Assembly: GCA_015847255.1 (NCBI GenBank)
Contig: JADLZK010007807.1
Coordinates: forward strand, 1 to 64,000
Source: Hyparrhenia diplandra
Taxonomy: Eukaryota; Streptophyta; Magnoliopsida; Poales; Poaceae
DNA length: 64,000 nucleotides
Direction of reading: 5' to 3'
The position numbers and the translations under genes are program-made. How positions within the stretch are numbered: the stretch's first letter is position 1; each line of letters begins with the position of its first letter. Positions 44,516 through 55,923 of this stretch are shown piece by piece. Below the pieces are notes generated by a model. That model saw only the letters and a list, made by a program, of their open reading frames with translations, was not told the origin of the DNA and searched no databases.

Positions 44516-45913
44516 TGTTGATGTTTGTTAAGAGCTAAAAGAATATGAAGGCTTCTGCAAGCGCACAGAACACCATCATAGCTTTTCCCTAGGTGAGTAT
44601 TCTAGAGTATCGTATCCATAGGGAAGCTAATGGTAAAGAATTCTAATAACTCACAATCATGTATCTGCGAACTTAGCAAACCAACTAGACTAAAGAGAGG
44701 TAAGTGATAAATGATAAATATAAATAATACTATAAATAATAAAGCATAAAATAATAACATACTTAAAGGATACTATGATAAATGAGTAGCTTAGCTAATC
44801 AAGAGGACATCAGGAGAGACAAAGGTTCCTAACTACTTCTCTATTACTTTGGTTCTAAGGTACCTGAAGTATGGATAGATATAGCAATCATACAAATACA
44901 CTTTGGAGTAGCAGTACCTTTCCAACTCTCGAGAAAGACTAGGAAGGGTTAGTTGGGGGAAGGCTGCCAAAAGCTCTACGAACATCAATCCTAACGTGGT
45001 GGATAAGAAAGGCCTTACAGAGCTGTCACCCCTGAGGCTACCACAACTAACCGAAGGATTGAGCGCAACCTCAGGTAACCTATAGTCTAAACACCATGTC
45101 TAAACTATGAATTACTAATCTAGCTACCCGGAATAACTAGAGCACTCAATACGAGCAAAGATCTCATGCAATGCATAAACACTATACTAAACATATATAA
45201 ATGAAAGGCATAAAAGTAAATAGAGAAGATAAATATATTAAAGCATAAGTCTTGTAGAGAATAGATACAAAGACATACCAAACTCAAGAAGACTCTCGTA
45301 ACAGGAGCACGCCCTCCGCTCTCCCTAACTCTCAACTAGATCTAATCTATTACATTGAAGAGTCTAATCCTAGATCTACATTGAAGAGAGAGAGTTCCTT
45401 ACATTGGGACCTCTCTCTAATCAATGAGATGAGATGAATAATGAATTAGGGTTTCAGGGGGCCCGCCCTTGCTTTATATAGTTTGGTGGGATAAATCTCA
45501 GCCCTTGGATCAAACCGACTTGATTGGACGGCTGAGATCTACTCCTTAGGTCGGTTGTGGGAAGGTTCCAGAAGCAAGATACGTGGCGAGCCAGGGAGGT
45601 GCCGCATGGCCCCACACATGGGGCCGCCCGGCCCCACATCCTGACATGTGGGGCGTAGCCTTCGTGAGCTGTCTTCTTTTATCTTTTAGACCCCTAAAAT
45701 TTATACTAATCGCCCGGTTTGGTCCTTTTCTTCTGTTTCTCTTTTTCTTCTCTTTTCTCTCTGTATTCTGCTATTTTTCGGAGTTCACCTGCAAAACTGA
45801 GTGTGCAACAAATCTCATGGAAATCATTAGTATAAACCCTATCTTCTATTGTTTTTGTTCTCAAATGATCTATCATTTCATGCTAAAAAAATTGACGTTA
45901 ACTACCATCAACA
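44516..45913 (-). repeat. 3' LTR of the non-autonomous element
   Basis: 1398 bp, from TGTTGATG to CATCAACA. Just inside, the minus strand reads AAGGTAAGCTTAGAGGAGCT, a purine-rich polypurine-tract candidate. Nearly identical to the right LTR. Confidence 0.93.
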
Positions 45914-47758
45914 AGCTCCTCTAAGCTTACCTTTTGCTTGTCCCTTAGCAAAAACATATATATACTATAAGACAAACTTGAATCGGGGAGTTGCTACGAT
46001 ACTTTTATTCTTGCAGAGTACACATGCTTTTAAAAAGAAACTCTACTAATAATCGGATAAACTTATTTCGACTTCAAACTCACCCTTATTACCAAACTAT
46101 GGTGCTTTTACTCTCACTTGGGTCTTGAATAATTGAAAGACAGAACAATTAAGTCAAGCACTATGCCTCAAGTCTTCGATCACCGATATTCTGAAGTTTT
46201 CATAAATTTTCAAATAAAACTCGAGCTCTATATTGAATGGCACTCTCAATCCCTCAATATGTGGTATTTATGGATCCTCACTAGGCATTAATAGTGTTAT
46301 ACCTTCTCTCTTGGATATGTGGTATTTGTGGAATAAGGGTGAGTACATTAAGCCTTCTCTCATCTCATCTCTCTTACTCACTCTCTCTAAATATATGGCT
46401 TATGTGGAGCTCATAGGAGTGGCACTCTTAAATAATATTGCATATCTGCAAAGGATATATTGCAGTTCAAACAATGGATCCATAGAGAGTTCAGCCAGTC
46501 AATAACAAAGACAGCATGTGTAGAGAATATGGTGGATAGGTGTATAAACTAATTCTACTTTTACTCCTTCAAAGATATAAACAAATCTCTCTTTTGAAAC
46601 TTGGAAATTGAGAGAACTTTTGGGCTGCATACTTTTCTTTTTTTTCGGAGAGAGGCGGGCATCTAAGTACCCATTGTTTTATTGTGGACACTTGTCCTTT
46701 TTTACTCTCTTCTCTTTTTTTTTAGCAGCAACCCAACTCTCTTTCCACTGATAAACTTTTGAGACATAACAAAGATATTTGGAGTAAATAAACATGGGCT
46801 TCCTATAGTTTTATGGAGTGTTTATTCCCAGTGTAGGAATGAAACATGTAAAAGTGGATATAGATGGAAAAAGAATAGTATTGTGATCATCCCCATTATA
46901 GGAACAATGCATATGAATGTAAGTGGAAGGTGGGTGGATAAAATTTGTCTTTTCATGACTGAACTCTCACAGGTATCAACAAAGCTTGAACTACTCAATC
47001 CAAAGCAAACAACGTATGTAAGCGAAAAGTTTTCCTAATCTAAATATCATAAATATGGCTTTGGTAGGAATTTAACACTCTGCCAAACAGGAGCTCATCA
47101 TGAAAGATTTTTAACTTTTCAAAAACAAATCTCCAGATATAGTTTCACGAAGGACAAGATAAATAGGAGCCGGACTCTCTCATATCATACCCCCAATTAC
47201 CCAGACTTAGATCAAGCGTATGCTACCCACAAGTCAGGTGTAGAGCAAATTTGAAAGCAGGACAAAAATATCCAAAACATCGGAGGAATTTCAAATTAAA
47301 AACAAGGTACTAAAAAGAATTTAGAAACGAGCAACTATTCATCATTTCCAAAGCAAACTTTATTCTAACATTAAACTTATTAACCACACCTTAAAAACAT
47401 GCATATAACTAAGACAAGCATTTATTTGATTTAAAACATTATGCATCTTTTTATAACTTTTTAAGAGCAAGCAATAAATAAAAAGTAAAGGGATACTTAT
47501 CTTGATAATCGGGGTGCTTTGTCCCCAAGCTAGATTTTTATGTAGGTGCCGAGAGAGGTAGACGTATGAAGGTGATGTCGTCCTTCCTTGATGGAGTATT
47601 GATGATGATGACTGTTGAATCGATGCTTTGTCGAAAGTGGTCGGACATCTTCTTTTTTCATCGTGGCTCATCGACGTGTTAAATCCAAAGCATGTCGTAG
47701 TGACAGGAGCATGTGAGGAGGAGCACGTCGGGATCATCTTATTGGAGTCGGCCTTCCT
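45914..47758 (-). other. Internal region of the non-autonomous element, 3' half
   Basis: AT-rich and without recognised domains. A preserved AAGCTTACCTTTTGCTTGTC at the left edge is of Athila type on the minus strand. A TTTCTTTTTTTTCGGAGAG run lies near 46633. It ends at TTCCT (47754-47758), the target of the nested solo LTR. Confidence 0.6.
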
Positions 47759-50700
47759 TGTAACACCCCTGGTGTTACTATTACTAAAACCTACCATGTC
47801 ATCATGAGCATTGTAAAGCATCCAATATTAGCTCACAATATTATGCATTGCACTAAAATAAGTTTAATTTTAGGTTTGGTTGAGCTCTAGTATGAAAAAG
47901 TTTGAAATGAGGTGTTATTTCATGTGTCGGAAAAACCCTAGATTCCGACCCCTTTCTGTCCCCTTTTCCATAGTTTTAAAATTATTCAAAAATTGGGGGT
48001 GGTTCCAAAAGCAAAAGTGTAGATCTTTTCAAGGTGTACATTTTTGGTGTTTGAAGTTTTTCAAGTTTCTATATAATTTTAAAAGTAATTTTAAATCCCA
48101 GAAAAACCTCAAAGTTGCCCAAAATTCAAATTTCAAAATGGAGGCTGAATTTGAAAATGTTTTCAAAAGTGAAAATGTAGATCTTGAAAAATGGAGCAAC
48201 TTTGATTTTTGGAGATTTTCAAGTTTTATTCAACTTTTGGGAGAATTTTTGGCAACAACAGAGTTAGGGTTTAGGAGCTACAGTGATCCGGCTTGTCTTC
48301 TTCCTCCTCCCGAGGTCGTGGTGAGCTCCTGGCCACTCTCCTTTCTTCCTTTTTCCTCTTTATCTCCTCGTCGACGCCGGAACGCAGCCGCGCGGTGAGC
48401 ATTCCACGCCACCGCCGGCGAGCTCATTATACATGGGCCAAGCTTTGCCGGTCTTTGGGCGGCCCATGTGTTGGCGGTCATTATCAAGTATATTATACCG
48501 CCAACTTATATCCAATTCATGAGAAAGGGGCAAACTTATGTTACATATACCTTTACTTCTAACCTAGTTCCACTTGTATTCGTAGAAATTATGTTTTGCG
48601 GTATAAAAGTGGAAACAGTACAAAGTCGCCAAATAAATAAATAAAAGCGCATTGAATAAAAGACGCCAAGGAGTGGATTGAGCAAAGAGGACCAAACCCC
48701 GCGCACAATTTGGCCCATGCACCACCATAGGCCCAACATATGGATGACAAAACGCGCGACGGGGAGAAGGCCGGGGCCGAGAGGCGCAGCCCGGGGGCCG
48801 GCCGGCCCACCGCGGCGGTCGGCGCAATATTTTCGCCAATGTTCCCGCCCTTTCTCTGGCGGTTTGGTGCGAACTTCAAGAGGCGGTTGCATGTAGTGCA
48901 AACTTTCATTCCCGCCAAGAACAGCTCGAAGCAAGGAGAGCCCTCCATTCCTTCCTCCTCTCCACTATATAAAGAGGGGCACTCCTCCCTTGTAAGACAT
49001 TGACACACACAACAACACACTACACATCACATTGTTACATTCTCACCTTGAGCACCACTCTCCCCCTTTCATTAGTTTAGTGTTAGTATTTGAGTTAGGC
49101 GGAGCTTCAAGGAGGGCTTGTCTCCTTGGAAGGATCTTTTGGTAATTTTACTATGAAGTTCTTTCCTTTATTCAAGTCTTATTATTTATATCGCAATGCA
49201 TATGAACTAGAGTATAGTTATCCTCATGTTATATTCATATTGTGCCAACTAGAGTACAGTTAGTATAATGTGATAATTAACATGACTAACTTTAGGCTAA
49301 TTGAATCATATTTTATTCTTGGAACGTAGTAGAACTAAGTTTGAGTGATGGTCTGGTGTACCTTCGGGTTTACCTTTACTCTTTCCTGTTGATCCGTAGG
49401 GTCGGGGTACCGCGGGGAGTTTAGGTAGTTCTCTATAAACGTAAGCATGGTGCTTAGGTCTATAGGGAATCATCTGGGAAATGCCGGCATCCCACGGTAG
49501 TGAGGTAGGCGGCAGAGGTGTGACAACTCTGTCTGTCCTTTGCACTCCTCCACGTCCGGGTGTTGGGTTGGAGTCTTATCAAGTGCAACCGGCTGGCGGA
49601 TACCAGCCGCGGGTATCTCCTCATCACTTTAGCCCATCTCTGCTATGAACCATGAATGATATATGTAGACTATAGTCTGACGCATTGGCGATATTAGAAT
49701 AGCCAACTCAACATAGATTTTCCTTTTGTTATTTTATATTTATTCCTTCTAGTGCTCAAGAAGTGTGTGTGTCACCACTATCTCCAATATTATTGTCACT
49801 TACCCCTGTACATGATTAGTGGCTATCCATTCATACATTGTGGGCTATCATCATCATCATATTAAATCTAAACCTGCCTTCCCATGGGAAAATATAAATG
49901 AACGATACACGATTACTCACCGGGTGAAATGCTACGATGATAGATCCGTGCGCTTGCGGGTTGACCCTTGCAATATTCAATTTATCTATCACCCGACGTT
50001 TTTTCGTGACGTTATCATTAAGGATAATATTTATTCTTAGTGATCTGCGCTAAGAAATGCCAACAAGCATTTTCGTGGTGCCGTTCTTTGAGGATAGGTT
50101 TAATATCTATTCCTAGTAATGACGTTAAGAAACATCAACACCATGTAAATAGTAGCGACCCATATCTTTGTTACCGGCCATACACAAGATCTTGGACCAT
50201 GTACGATCTTGGACCATGTATGATCTTTGGGCCAAAATCAACCCGAAACAATTTTTTTTTTTTTATTAATGTTTTATTCTTTTCTTTATATGTGAATAGT
50301 GCACGATTTTGTAAATTTCATATAAATTCAAATACTCGATCAAAAATTCTAAAAATTTTTGTATAGCCTTCCTATGATGTTGTTTATCCATAAAAAATTT
50401 GAAACTTTAATTTTGAGTAGTTCTTGCATGAATTAAAATTATAAACATTAATTGAAAAATGCATCTTCCATGAATTTTAGAAAATAAAATATTTGTCCAA
50501 AAATCATAAAAATTATTTTGTCATTATTTTATGGTATGACGAAGCTGTATAAAAATTTTGGAGTCATTTCAAGAAAATTTATTTTATTCTTATTTATTTA
50601 AATGTTTAATAAATGTTTAAAAAGCCTTTTGTATTGATTTAAGTGGAGTTTTAGGATTTCTTTTGTAAACCTTTGTTATAATATTTTCAAATGGTCTTTG

Positions 50701-52452
50701 AGAATTCCTTAGGTAATGGTGATGATATCTTATAGAATAGTTCAACAAGTTGGTTTTGTTGGCTTGCAACTTTATCGTGAAGATAAGTTGTTATCATTTC
50801 ATGCAATGTCATCAAGCATCATGTTTATCATTCCATCATATAAAGCATATATTATAATTTTGTGTAGTGAATATGAAAGTGATCGAGAAATTGTTGATCA
50901 AGCTTCGAAGAGGGTTATCTAGGCTGATCCGAGCGTTGAATATTGTGATCCGTCTCCAATTTCGGGTTATTTCGTCAATCAAGGCAAGCCCGGTTCATTT
51001 AAACCCTTCCTTGTGTTTTACAAAGCTTTATATCACCTTTGCTTAATCTATTTCATTAGGTGATAGGAGTTGAGTGACAACCTAATTGATGCATTACTAG
51101 TCCTTGGATATTTCAATATCATCCTTAACACCCGATTTATTAAAATGCTTAGCTATGCTTAGCCATGCTTAATTAGTTAGACTTTTTGGCAAAAATGTGA
51201 AAGAATTTGATCATGGCCCGAATGGGTAATTATGAGAATTATGTTGAGATATGGTAATTAATATGAGACCGGTCGGGTAACTTGCACTGAGAAGGGAGTC
51301 TCTGTGTAGTGTTTTCGACTTGTCGATTAAGGACCATTCGTTGTAGGCCTGTTGTGATTGGGACTATTGAACGCAAGTTGCGCCTGAGGCCTTCGGGCAA
51401 AGGGCACGTCTGTCTGGGTGTCACCCTAGGTCAGTCGAGACTAGTACTGGCCACATGCTCCGGTAAGCCTGATCTCGGGGGTGCCAAATCGGGAACGTAC
51501 AACCGCACACTGGGAGTGGAGAGATGGCGGGAGTAGCGTGTACCCACCCTACTGGGTAAACTGTCACTGTCATTACGATTGGTGGGGTAGGGTAGTGGAG
51601 TACTGTACTCTCAGGTGGCGTAGGACGTGGTCCCATTTTGGAAGATCTGGGAAAAGGTTCACATATGCAAGTTTAAGTTCTACATATGTCATGTGGTAAG
51701 GACTCCCCAGCTGGGTGTTAATCGATTCGAATTGTCGTTGCTCCTCAGATATGGAGACCCGGTCCGGTGACCATACATCGTAGTTAATTGATGGAACTTG
51801 GAAATTGAGGAAAGAAAGATAGTTTTATTATGAAGTGGTTGCTCTAGTATAGGATCACATAGATTCTATGGACTACTACTATGAGTAAAATATTGAAAGT
51901 AAGGATTCACTGATTAGTAAGCTTTTTCTGCAAATGAGTCCTTGATTCTTGCTAAAACCTTACCTTGAATCCTATTAGACCAGCATTCCTGAGTCTTCTC
52001 CTATTTTCTTTAAGACGGGTCAGTCTTGTTGAGTACTCCTGTACTCAGGGTTTGTTAACCCATGTTGCAGGACCAGAAGGCAGTCACATCTGTACGGGAC
52101 CGTGTTGCATGACGGTCCATTCAGAGGCTAGCGATGAGGAGTGAGTAGTGTAACCCTTGGGCAGGGTTGAAGGTTGTAACATATGTATATTACTTAATGC
52201 TACTTCTACTTAAGTATTGTAATAACTTTGTTTTTGAAAACTAGTTTGTAAATTATTGTTATGTAAGTCTTCCGCTGTTTACTCCGGTTATGTATGAAAA
52301 CTGTTGTAATACTGCAATGACCTCATAACGGATCCTGGTTGGAAAAAGTTAATAGTGCCTTTTGGGTTATTGGTGCACATATATGGCTATTAAAGGTCTT
52401 AGTGCCGATAATAAGTACATGTGGGCCCTATAATTTGGAAGGTACTGTTACA
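47759..52452 (+). mobile_element. Solo LTR of a large gypsy element (chromovirus-like), itself carrying a nested solo LTR
   Basis: It begins TGTAACACCCCTGG and ends GGTACTGTTACA. It is flanked by the perfect 5 bp duplication TTCCT (47754-47758 and 52453-52457). Total length is 4694 bp, and 3017 bp once the inner insertion (48469-50140 plus one duplication) is removed, fitting the 3 kb LTRs of Tekay-like elements. No internal region or second LTR is present. The later part (51250-51780) holds GC-moderate motifs such as GACCGGTCGGGTAAC. It is related in type to 20326-22891 but not the same family. Confidence 0.9.
48469..50140 (+). mobile_element. Solo LTR nested in the 4.7 kb solo LTR
   Basis: It begins TGTTGGCGGTCATTATC and ends GAAACATCAACA. 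It is flanked by the perfect 5 bp duplication CCATG (48464-48468 and 50141-50145). Length 1672 bp. A strong TATA box, TATATAAA, lies at 48966-48973, followed by GAGGGGCACTCCTCCCTTG, so the transcript strand is plus. A hairpin-forming start (GGCGGT... ACCGCC) lies near 48472-48506. The family was not identified. Confidence 0.88.
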
Positions 52453-52457
52453 TTCCT

Positions 52458-53376
52458 CCCCCAAGGTTGCACCTTTCCATCACTTTCGACACTTGAAGTC
52501 AAGTGTGATTTATTGAATCATCCCTTAGAGAGCGTCGTAACTCCATTGTTCATCCTTTGTTCTTGAATCTTATCTGATCTTCTGCGTGAAGTTGTTGGAG
52601 TTTATCATAGACCTTACTTCATCTCAAAGATGAGTTTATCTCTTGACTCGCCCGAATTGGATTTGAAAGTTTTCTGCAGGGGTTAGTCCACACAAAAAAT
52701 ATACCAATATCTACTATAGTATACTATTGACTCAAAAATCAACCTAGACACCACGTCTAATTTGATTTAAGAGGGCACTTTAACCTAAACTAGGCACCAT
52801 GCTTCATTTAAGAGATGCATGAAGATATTCCAAACCGAAGTATACTATAGCAAACAAAGGTAACATGAAAGCACAATAGAGATTTACTCAAAAAAATGAA
52901 GATAAAAGAGCATGATCATGGTGAGATTTTTTTCTTTTAGATGCAAACGACATGAATATATGCAAGGAACTAAACATGCAATGGATTTAAGATTAGAAAA
53001 CATGAACTAAATGCATGAAATAATAAAAGTAAACATGCAATAATAATGGAAGAAATTGAATAATAGCTACCCAATAAATTTAAAGTCCATGAGCAAGACT
53101 TTCTCACCTTTATTGATCATACTTACCACGATGTGCAGCTTCTATGTACGTCACTTGAAATGTGATTTGAATTCTTGTGACGGTGACTTCTTCTTCAATC
53201 TTGGGTTCTTCAATATTTCTTCTTCTTTCTCGTGGAAGTTCGCCGAAAAGTCGCAACGACATCTTGTGTCCTGTCTATTCCACAACTCAACAGAACAAGG
53301 GTAATCCTACTAAAGCTAGTGATATACTAAATTAGCAGATATCATGATCATTATTAAAATCTTTACGCCAATTGTT
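52458..53376 (-). other. Internal region of the non-autonomous element, 5' half
   Basis: AT-rich leader side, no domains recognised. It starts after the TTCCT duplication and ends at the primer site. Confidence 0.6.
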
Positions 53377-53394
53377 TCCCCGGCAACAGCGCCA
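53377..53394 (-). other. Primer-binding site (tRNA-Asp type)
   Basis: The minus strand reads TGGCGCTGTTGCCGGGGA, close to the usual tRNA-Asp complement, seven bases inside the LTR at 53402. It fixes the orientation and supports a gypsy (Athila-like) origin. Confidence 0.85.
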
Positions 53395-53542
53395 AAAAGC
53401 TTGTTGATGTTTGTTAAGAGCTAAAAGAATATGAAGGATTTTGCAAGCGCACAGAACACCATCATAGCTTTTCCCTAGGTGAGTATTCTAGAGTATCGTA
53501 TCCATAGGGAAGCTAATGATAAAGAATTCTAATAACTCACAA

Positions 53543-54625
53543 CACTACTACAGGATTGATTTTTGCGTGGTGTTCAGATTTTATTTTTCGTGGTGGGCAT
53601 TTGAGAAACCGCCACGGAAAATAGGTGGCCCGGCACCCCCCGGCCAGGGGAAAAACCGCCACGGTTAATCGATTAACCGTGGCGGTTTTTGTAAAATAAC
53701 CACCACGGTTAATCCCTATTAACCGTGGCGGGCATTGTTAAATAACCGCCATGGTAAATCAATTAACCGTGGCGGTTTTCATAACAGGGCCCGCCACGGA
53801 AAATCAGGCCCAACCCGTCAGCCCAGCAGGCCCATTTCAAGCACTTCATATATATACGAGTCTAAGATTTTTTCTACCCCTAATCCATTCACCCGTTGCC
53901 CCTCACTGCCGCTCTCCACCACCTCTCTCTCGCAACTTTCTCGATCTCGGTCGGGCCAGCCCCAATCGACGCCCCCTCCCCCTCCCTTCCCGCGCCTCCT
54001 TCCCTCCCCGGCGGTAGCCCCCTCCCTCCCGGTGGCGGCCTCCTCCCCATCTTGGCGGGCGGATTCGCGAGCGGCGCGGCGGGCGGAGCGGATCCCGGCG
54101 GGCGGCGCGGGCGGCGGAGCGGATCCCGGCGGGCGGCGCGGGGCGGCGGAGCGGATCCGGCGGGCGGGCGTAGTAGCGCGGCGTAGCGGATCCCGCGTCT
54201 CTCGGCGGGCGCAAGGCGGGCTCCGCGGTCCGTCTTCTTATCCGGCGGGCGGAGCGGCGCGGCGGGGCTCGGAGCTCGTGCGTGCAGGCTGCGGGTGGCG
54301 GCGCTCACGGAAGGCGAGCAGCGCGTGGCGGCGGAGCTCATGGCGCGGCTGTGTGGTGGCTAGGACCTCTCGCCGGCCGATCTGGATCTCCGGCGGCGAC
54401 CCCAAACCCTATCGGGTCGGCGGCGGCGGATCCGGGCCCAAACGGGCTGGACATGGATTTTTTTTTTTTTTTTTTTTATTCTATTAATGGTGGCGGGCAT
54501 TTTGGTTTCCAAAAACCGCCACGGAAAATCGTGTGATTTTCCGTGACCTTCCATTGGTGGCGGTTTTAAAAACCGCCACGGAAAATCGAAAAAGTCCGCC
54601 ACGGAAAATCGAATACGTAGTAGTG
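53543..54625. mobile_element. Non-autonomous CACTA (En/Spm-type) element with promoter-like GC-rich core
   Basis: Ends are CACTACTACAGG and, in reverse complement, CACTACTACGTATTCG. The flanking duplication is CAA (53540-53542 and 54626-54628), and the empty site is seen in the other LTR at about 44660. Length is 1083 bp. Subterminal parts carry many ACCGCCACGG / CCGTGGCGGT motifs, including a perfect 40 bp palindrome at 53651-53690. The centre (53880-54430) is very GC-rich and preceded by TATATATA at 53849-53856. No transposase is encoded. The first ATG after the TATA box is near 54340 and opens only a few codons, so the core looks like a captured 5' end of a gene rather than a coding sequence. 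Confidence 0.93.
53849..53856 (+). promoter_or_regulatory. TATA box inside the CACTA element
   Basis: TATATATA, preceded by repeated GGCCC (53795-53835; the TCP-site-like GGCCCA) and followed by a CT-rich leader, a typical plant core promoter layout. Confidence 0.5.
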
Positions 54626-55885
54626 CAATGATGTATCGCTAACTTAGCAAACCAACTACACTAAAGAGAGGTAAGTGATAAATGATAAATATAAATAATA
54701 CTATAAATAATAAAGCACAAAATAATAACATACCTAAAGGATACTATGATAAATGAATAGCTTAGCTAATCAAGAGGACAGCGGGAGAGACAAAGGTTCC
54801 TAACTACTTCTCTATTATTTTGGTTCTAAGGTAACTGAAGTATGGTTAGATATAGCAATCATACAAATACACTTTGGAGTAGCAGTACCTTTCCAACTCT
54901 CGAGAAAGACTGGGAAGGGTTAGTTGGGGGAAGGCTGCCAAAAGCTCTACGAACATCAATCCTAACGTGGTGGATTACAAAGGCCTTACAGAGCTGTCAC
55001 CCCTGGGGCTACCACAACTAACCGGAGGATTGAGCGCAACCTCAGGTAACCTATAGTCTAAACACCATGTCTAAACTATGAATTACTACTCTAGCTACCC
55101 GGAATAACTAGAGCACTCAATACGAGCAAAGATCTCATGCAATGCATAAACACTATACTAAACATATATAAATGAAAGGCATAAAAGTAAATAGAGAAGA
55201 TAAATATATTAAAGTATAAGTCTTGTAGAGGATAGATACAGACATACCAAACTCTGAAGACTCTCCAGAACCGGAGCGCAGCTCCGCTCTCCCTAACTCT
55301 CAACTAGATCTAATCTATTACATTGAAGAGTCTAATCCTAGATCTACATTGAAGAGAGAGAGTTTCTTACATTGGGACCTCTCTCTAATCAATGAGATGA
55401 GATGAATAATGAATTAGGGTTTCAGGGGGGAGCCCTGCCCTTGCTTATATAGGCCGGTGGGATGAATCTCAGCCCTTGGATCAAACCGACTTGATTGGAC
55501 GGCTGAGATCTACTCCTTAGGTCGGTTGTGGGAAGGTTCCAGAAGCAGGACACGTGGCGAGCCAGGGAGGTGCCGCGCGGCCCCACACATGGGGCCGCCC
55601 GGCCCCACATCCTGACATGTGGGGCCTGGCCTTCGCGAGCTGTTTTCTTTTATCTTTTAGACCCTTGGAATTTATACTAATCGCCCTGGTTTGGTCCCTT
55701 TCTTCTGTTTCTCTATTTCTTCTCTTTTCTCTCTGTATTCTGCTATTTTCCGAAGTTCACCTGCAAAATTGAGTGTGCAACAAAACTCGTGGAAATCATT
55801 AGTATAAACCCTATCTTCTATTGTTCTTGTTCTCAAATGATCTATCATTTCATGCTAAAAAATATGACGTTAACTACCGTCAACA

Positions 55886-55922
55886 AGTCTCTCACTCTTT
55901 TATCACCCCCATCAGTTTTCCA
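55886..55922 (+). other. LINE inter-ORF spacer, right part
   Basis: Continues the LINE after the nested element and leads to the ATG of ORF2 at 55924. Confidence 0.6.
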
Positions 55923-55923
55923 A

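Larger units (their letters stand above)
44516..55885 (-). mobile_element. Non-autonomous LTR retrotransposon (Athila/gypsy-like, no gag-pol), nested in the LINE
   Basis: The two direct LTRs are 1398 bp each once the CACTA element is removed. Both run from TGTTGATG to CATCAACA or CGTCAACA. Flanks are GGTCT (44511-44515) and AGTCT (55886-55890), a 5 bp duplication with one mismatch. A primer site complementary to tRNA-Asp lies inside the right LTR, so the element reads on the minus strand. The internal part is about 2.8 kb without its own nested insertions and shows no gag, protease, RT or integrase. It would need proteins from another element, like the rice element Dasheng. Confidence 0.92.
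53402..55885 (-). repeat. 5' LTR of the non-autonomous element, split by a CACTA element
   Basis: It runs from TGTTGATG to CGTCAACA. Without the CACTA element and one CAA it is 1398 bp, the same length as the left LTR. Differences from the left LTR are few. Confidence 0.93.

Noticed and set aside
47360..47821. A 153-codon minus-strand open frame
   Set aside because: It crosses the boundary between the non-autonomous element and the nested solo LTR, so it cannot be an original gene.
53735..54487. A 250-codon open frame across the CACTA element
   Set aside because: Its ATG lies upstream of the TATA box within subterminal repeats, the frame is rich in Arg/Ala/Gly as chance frames in GC-rich DNA are, and it ends in a poly-Phe stretch read from a T run.
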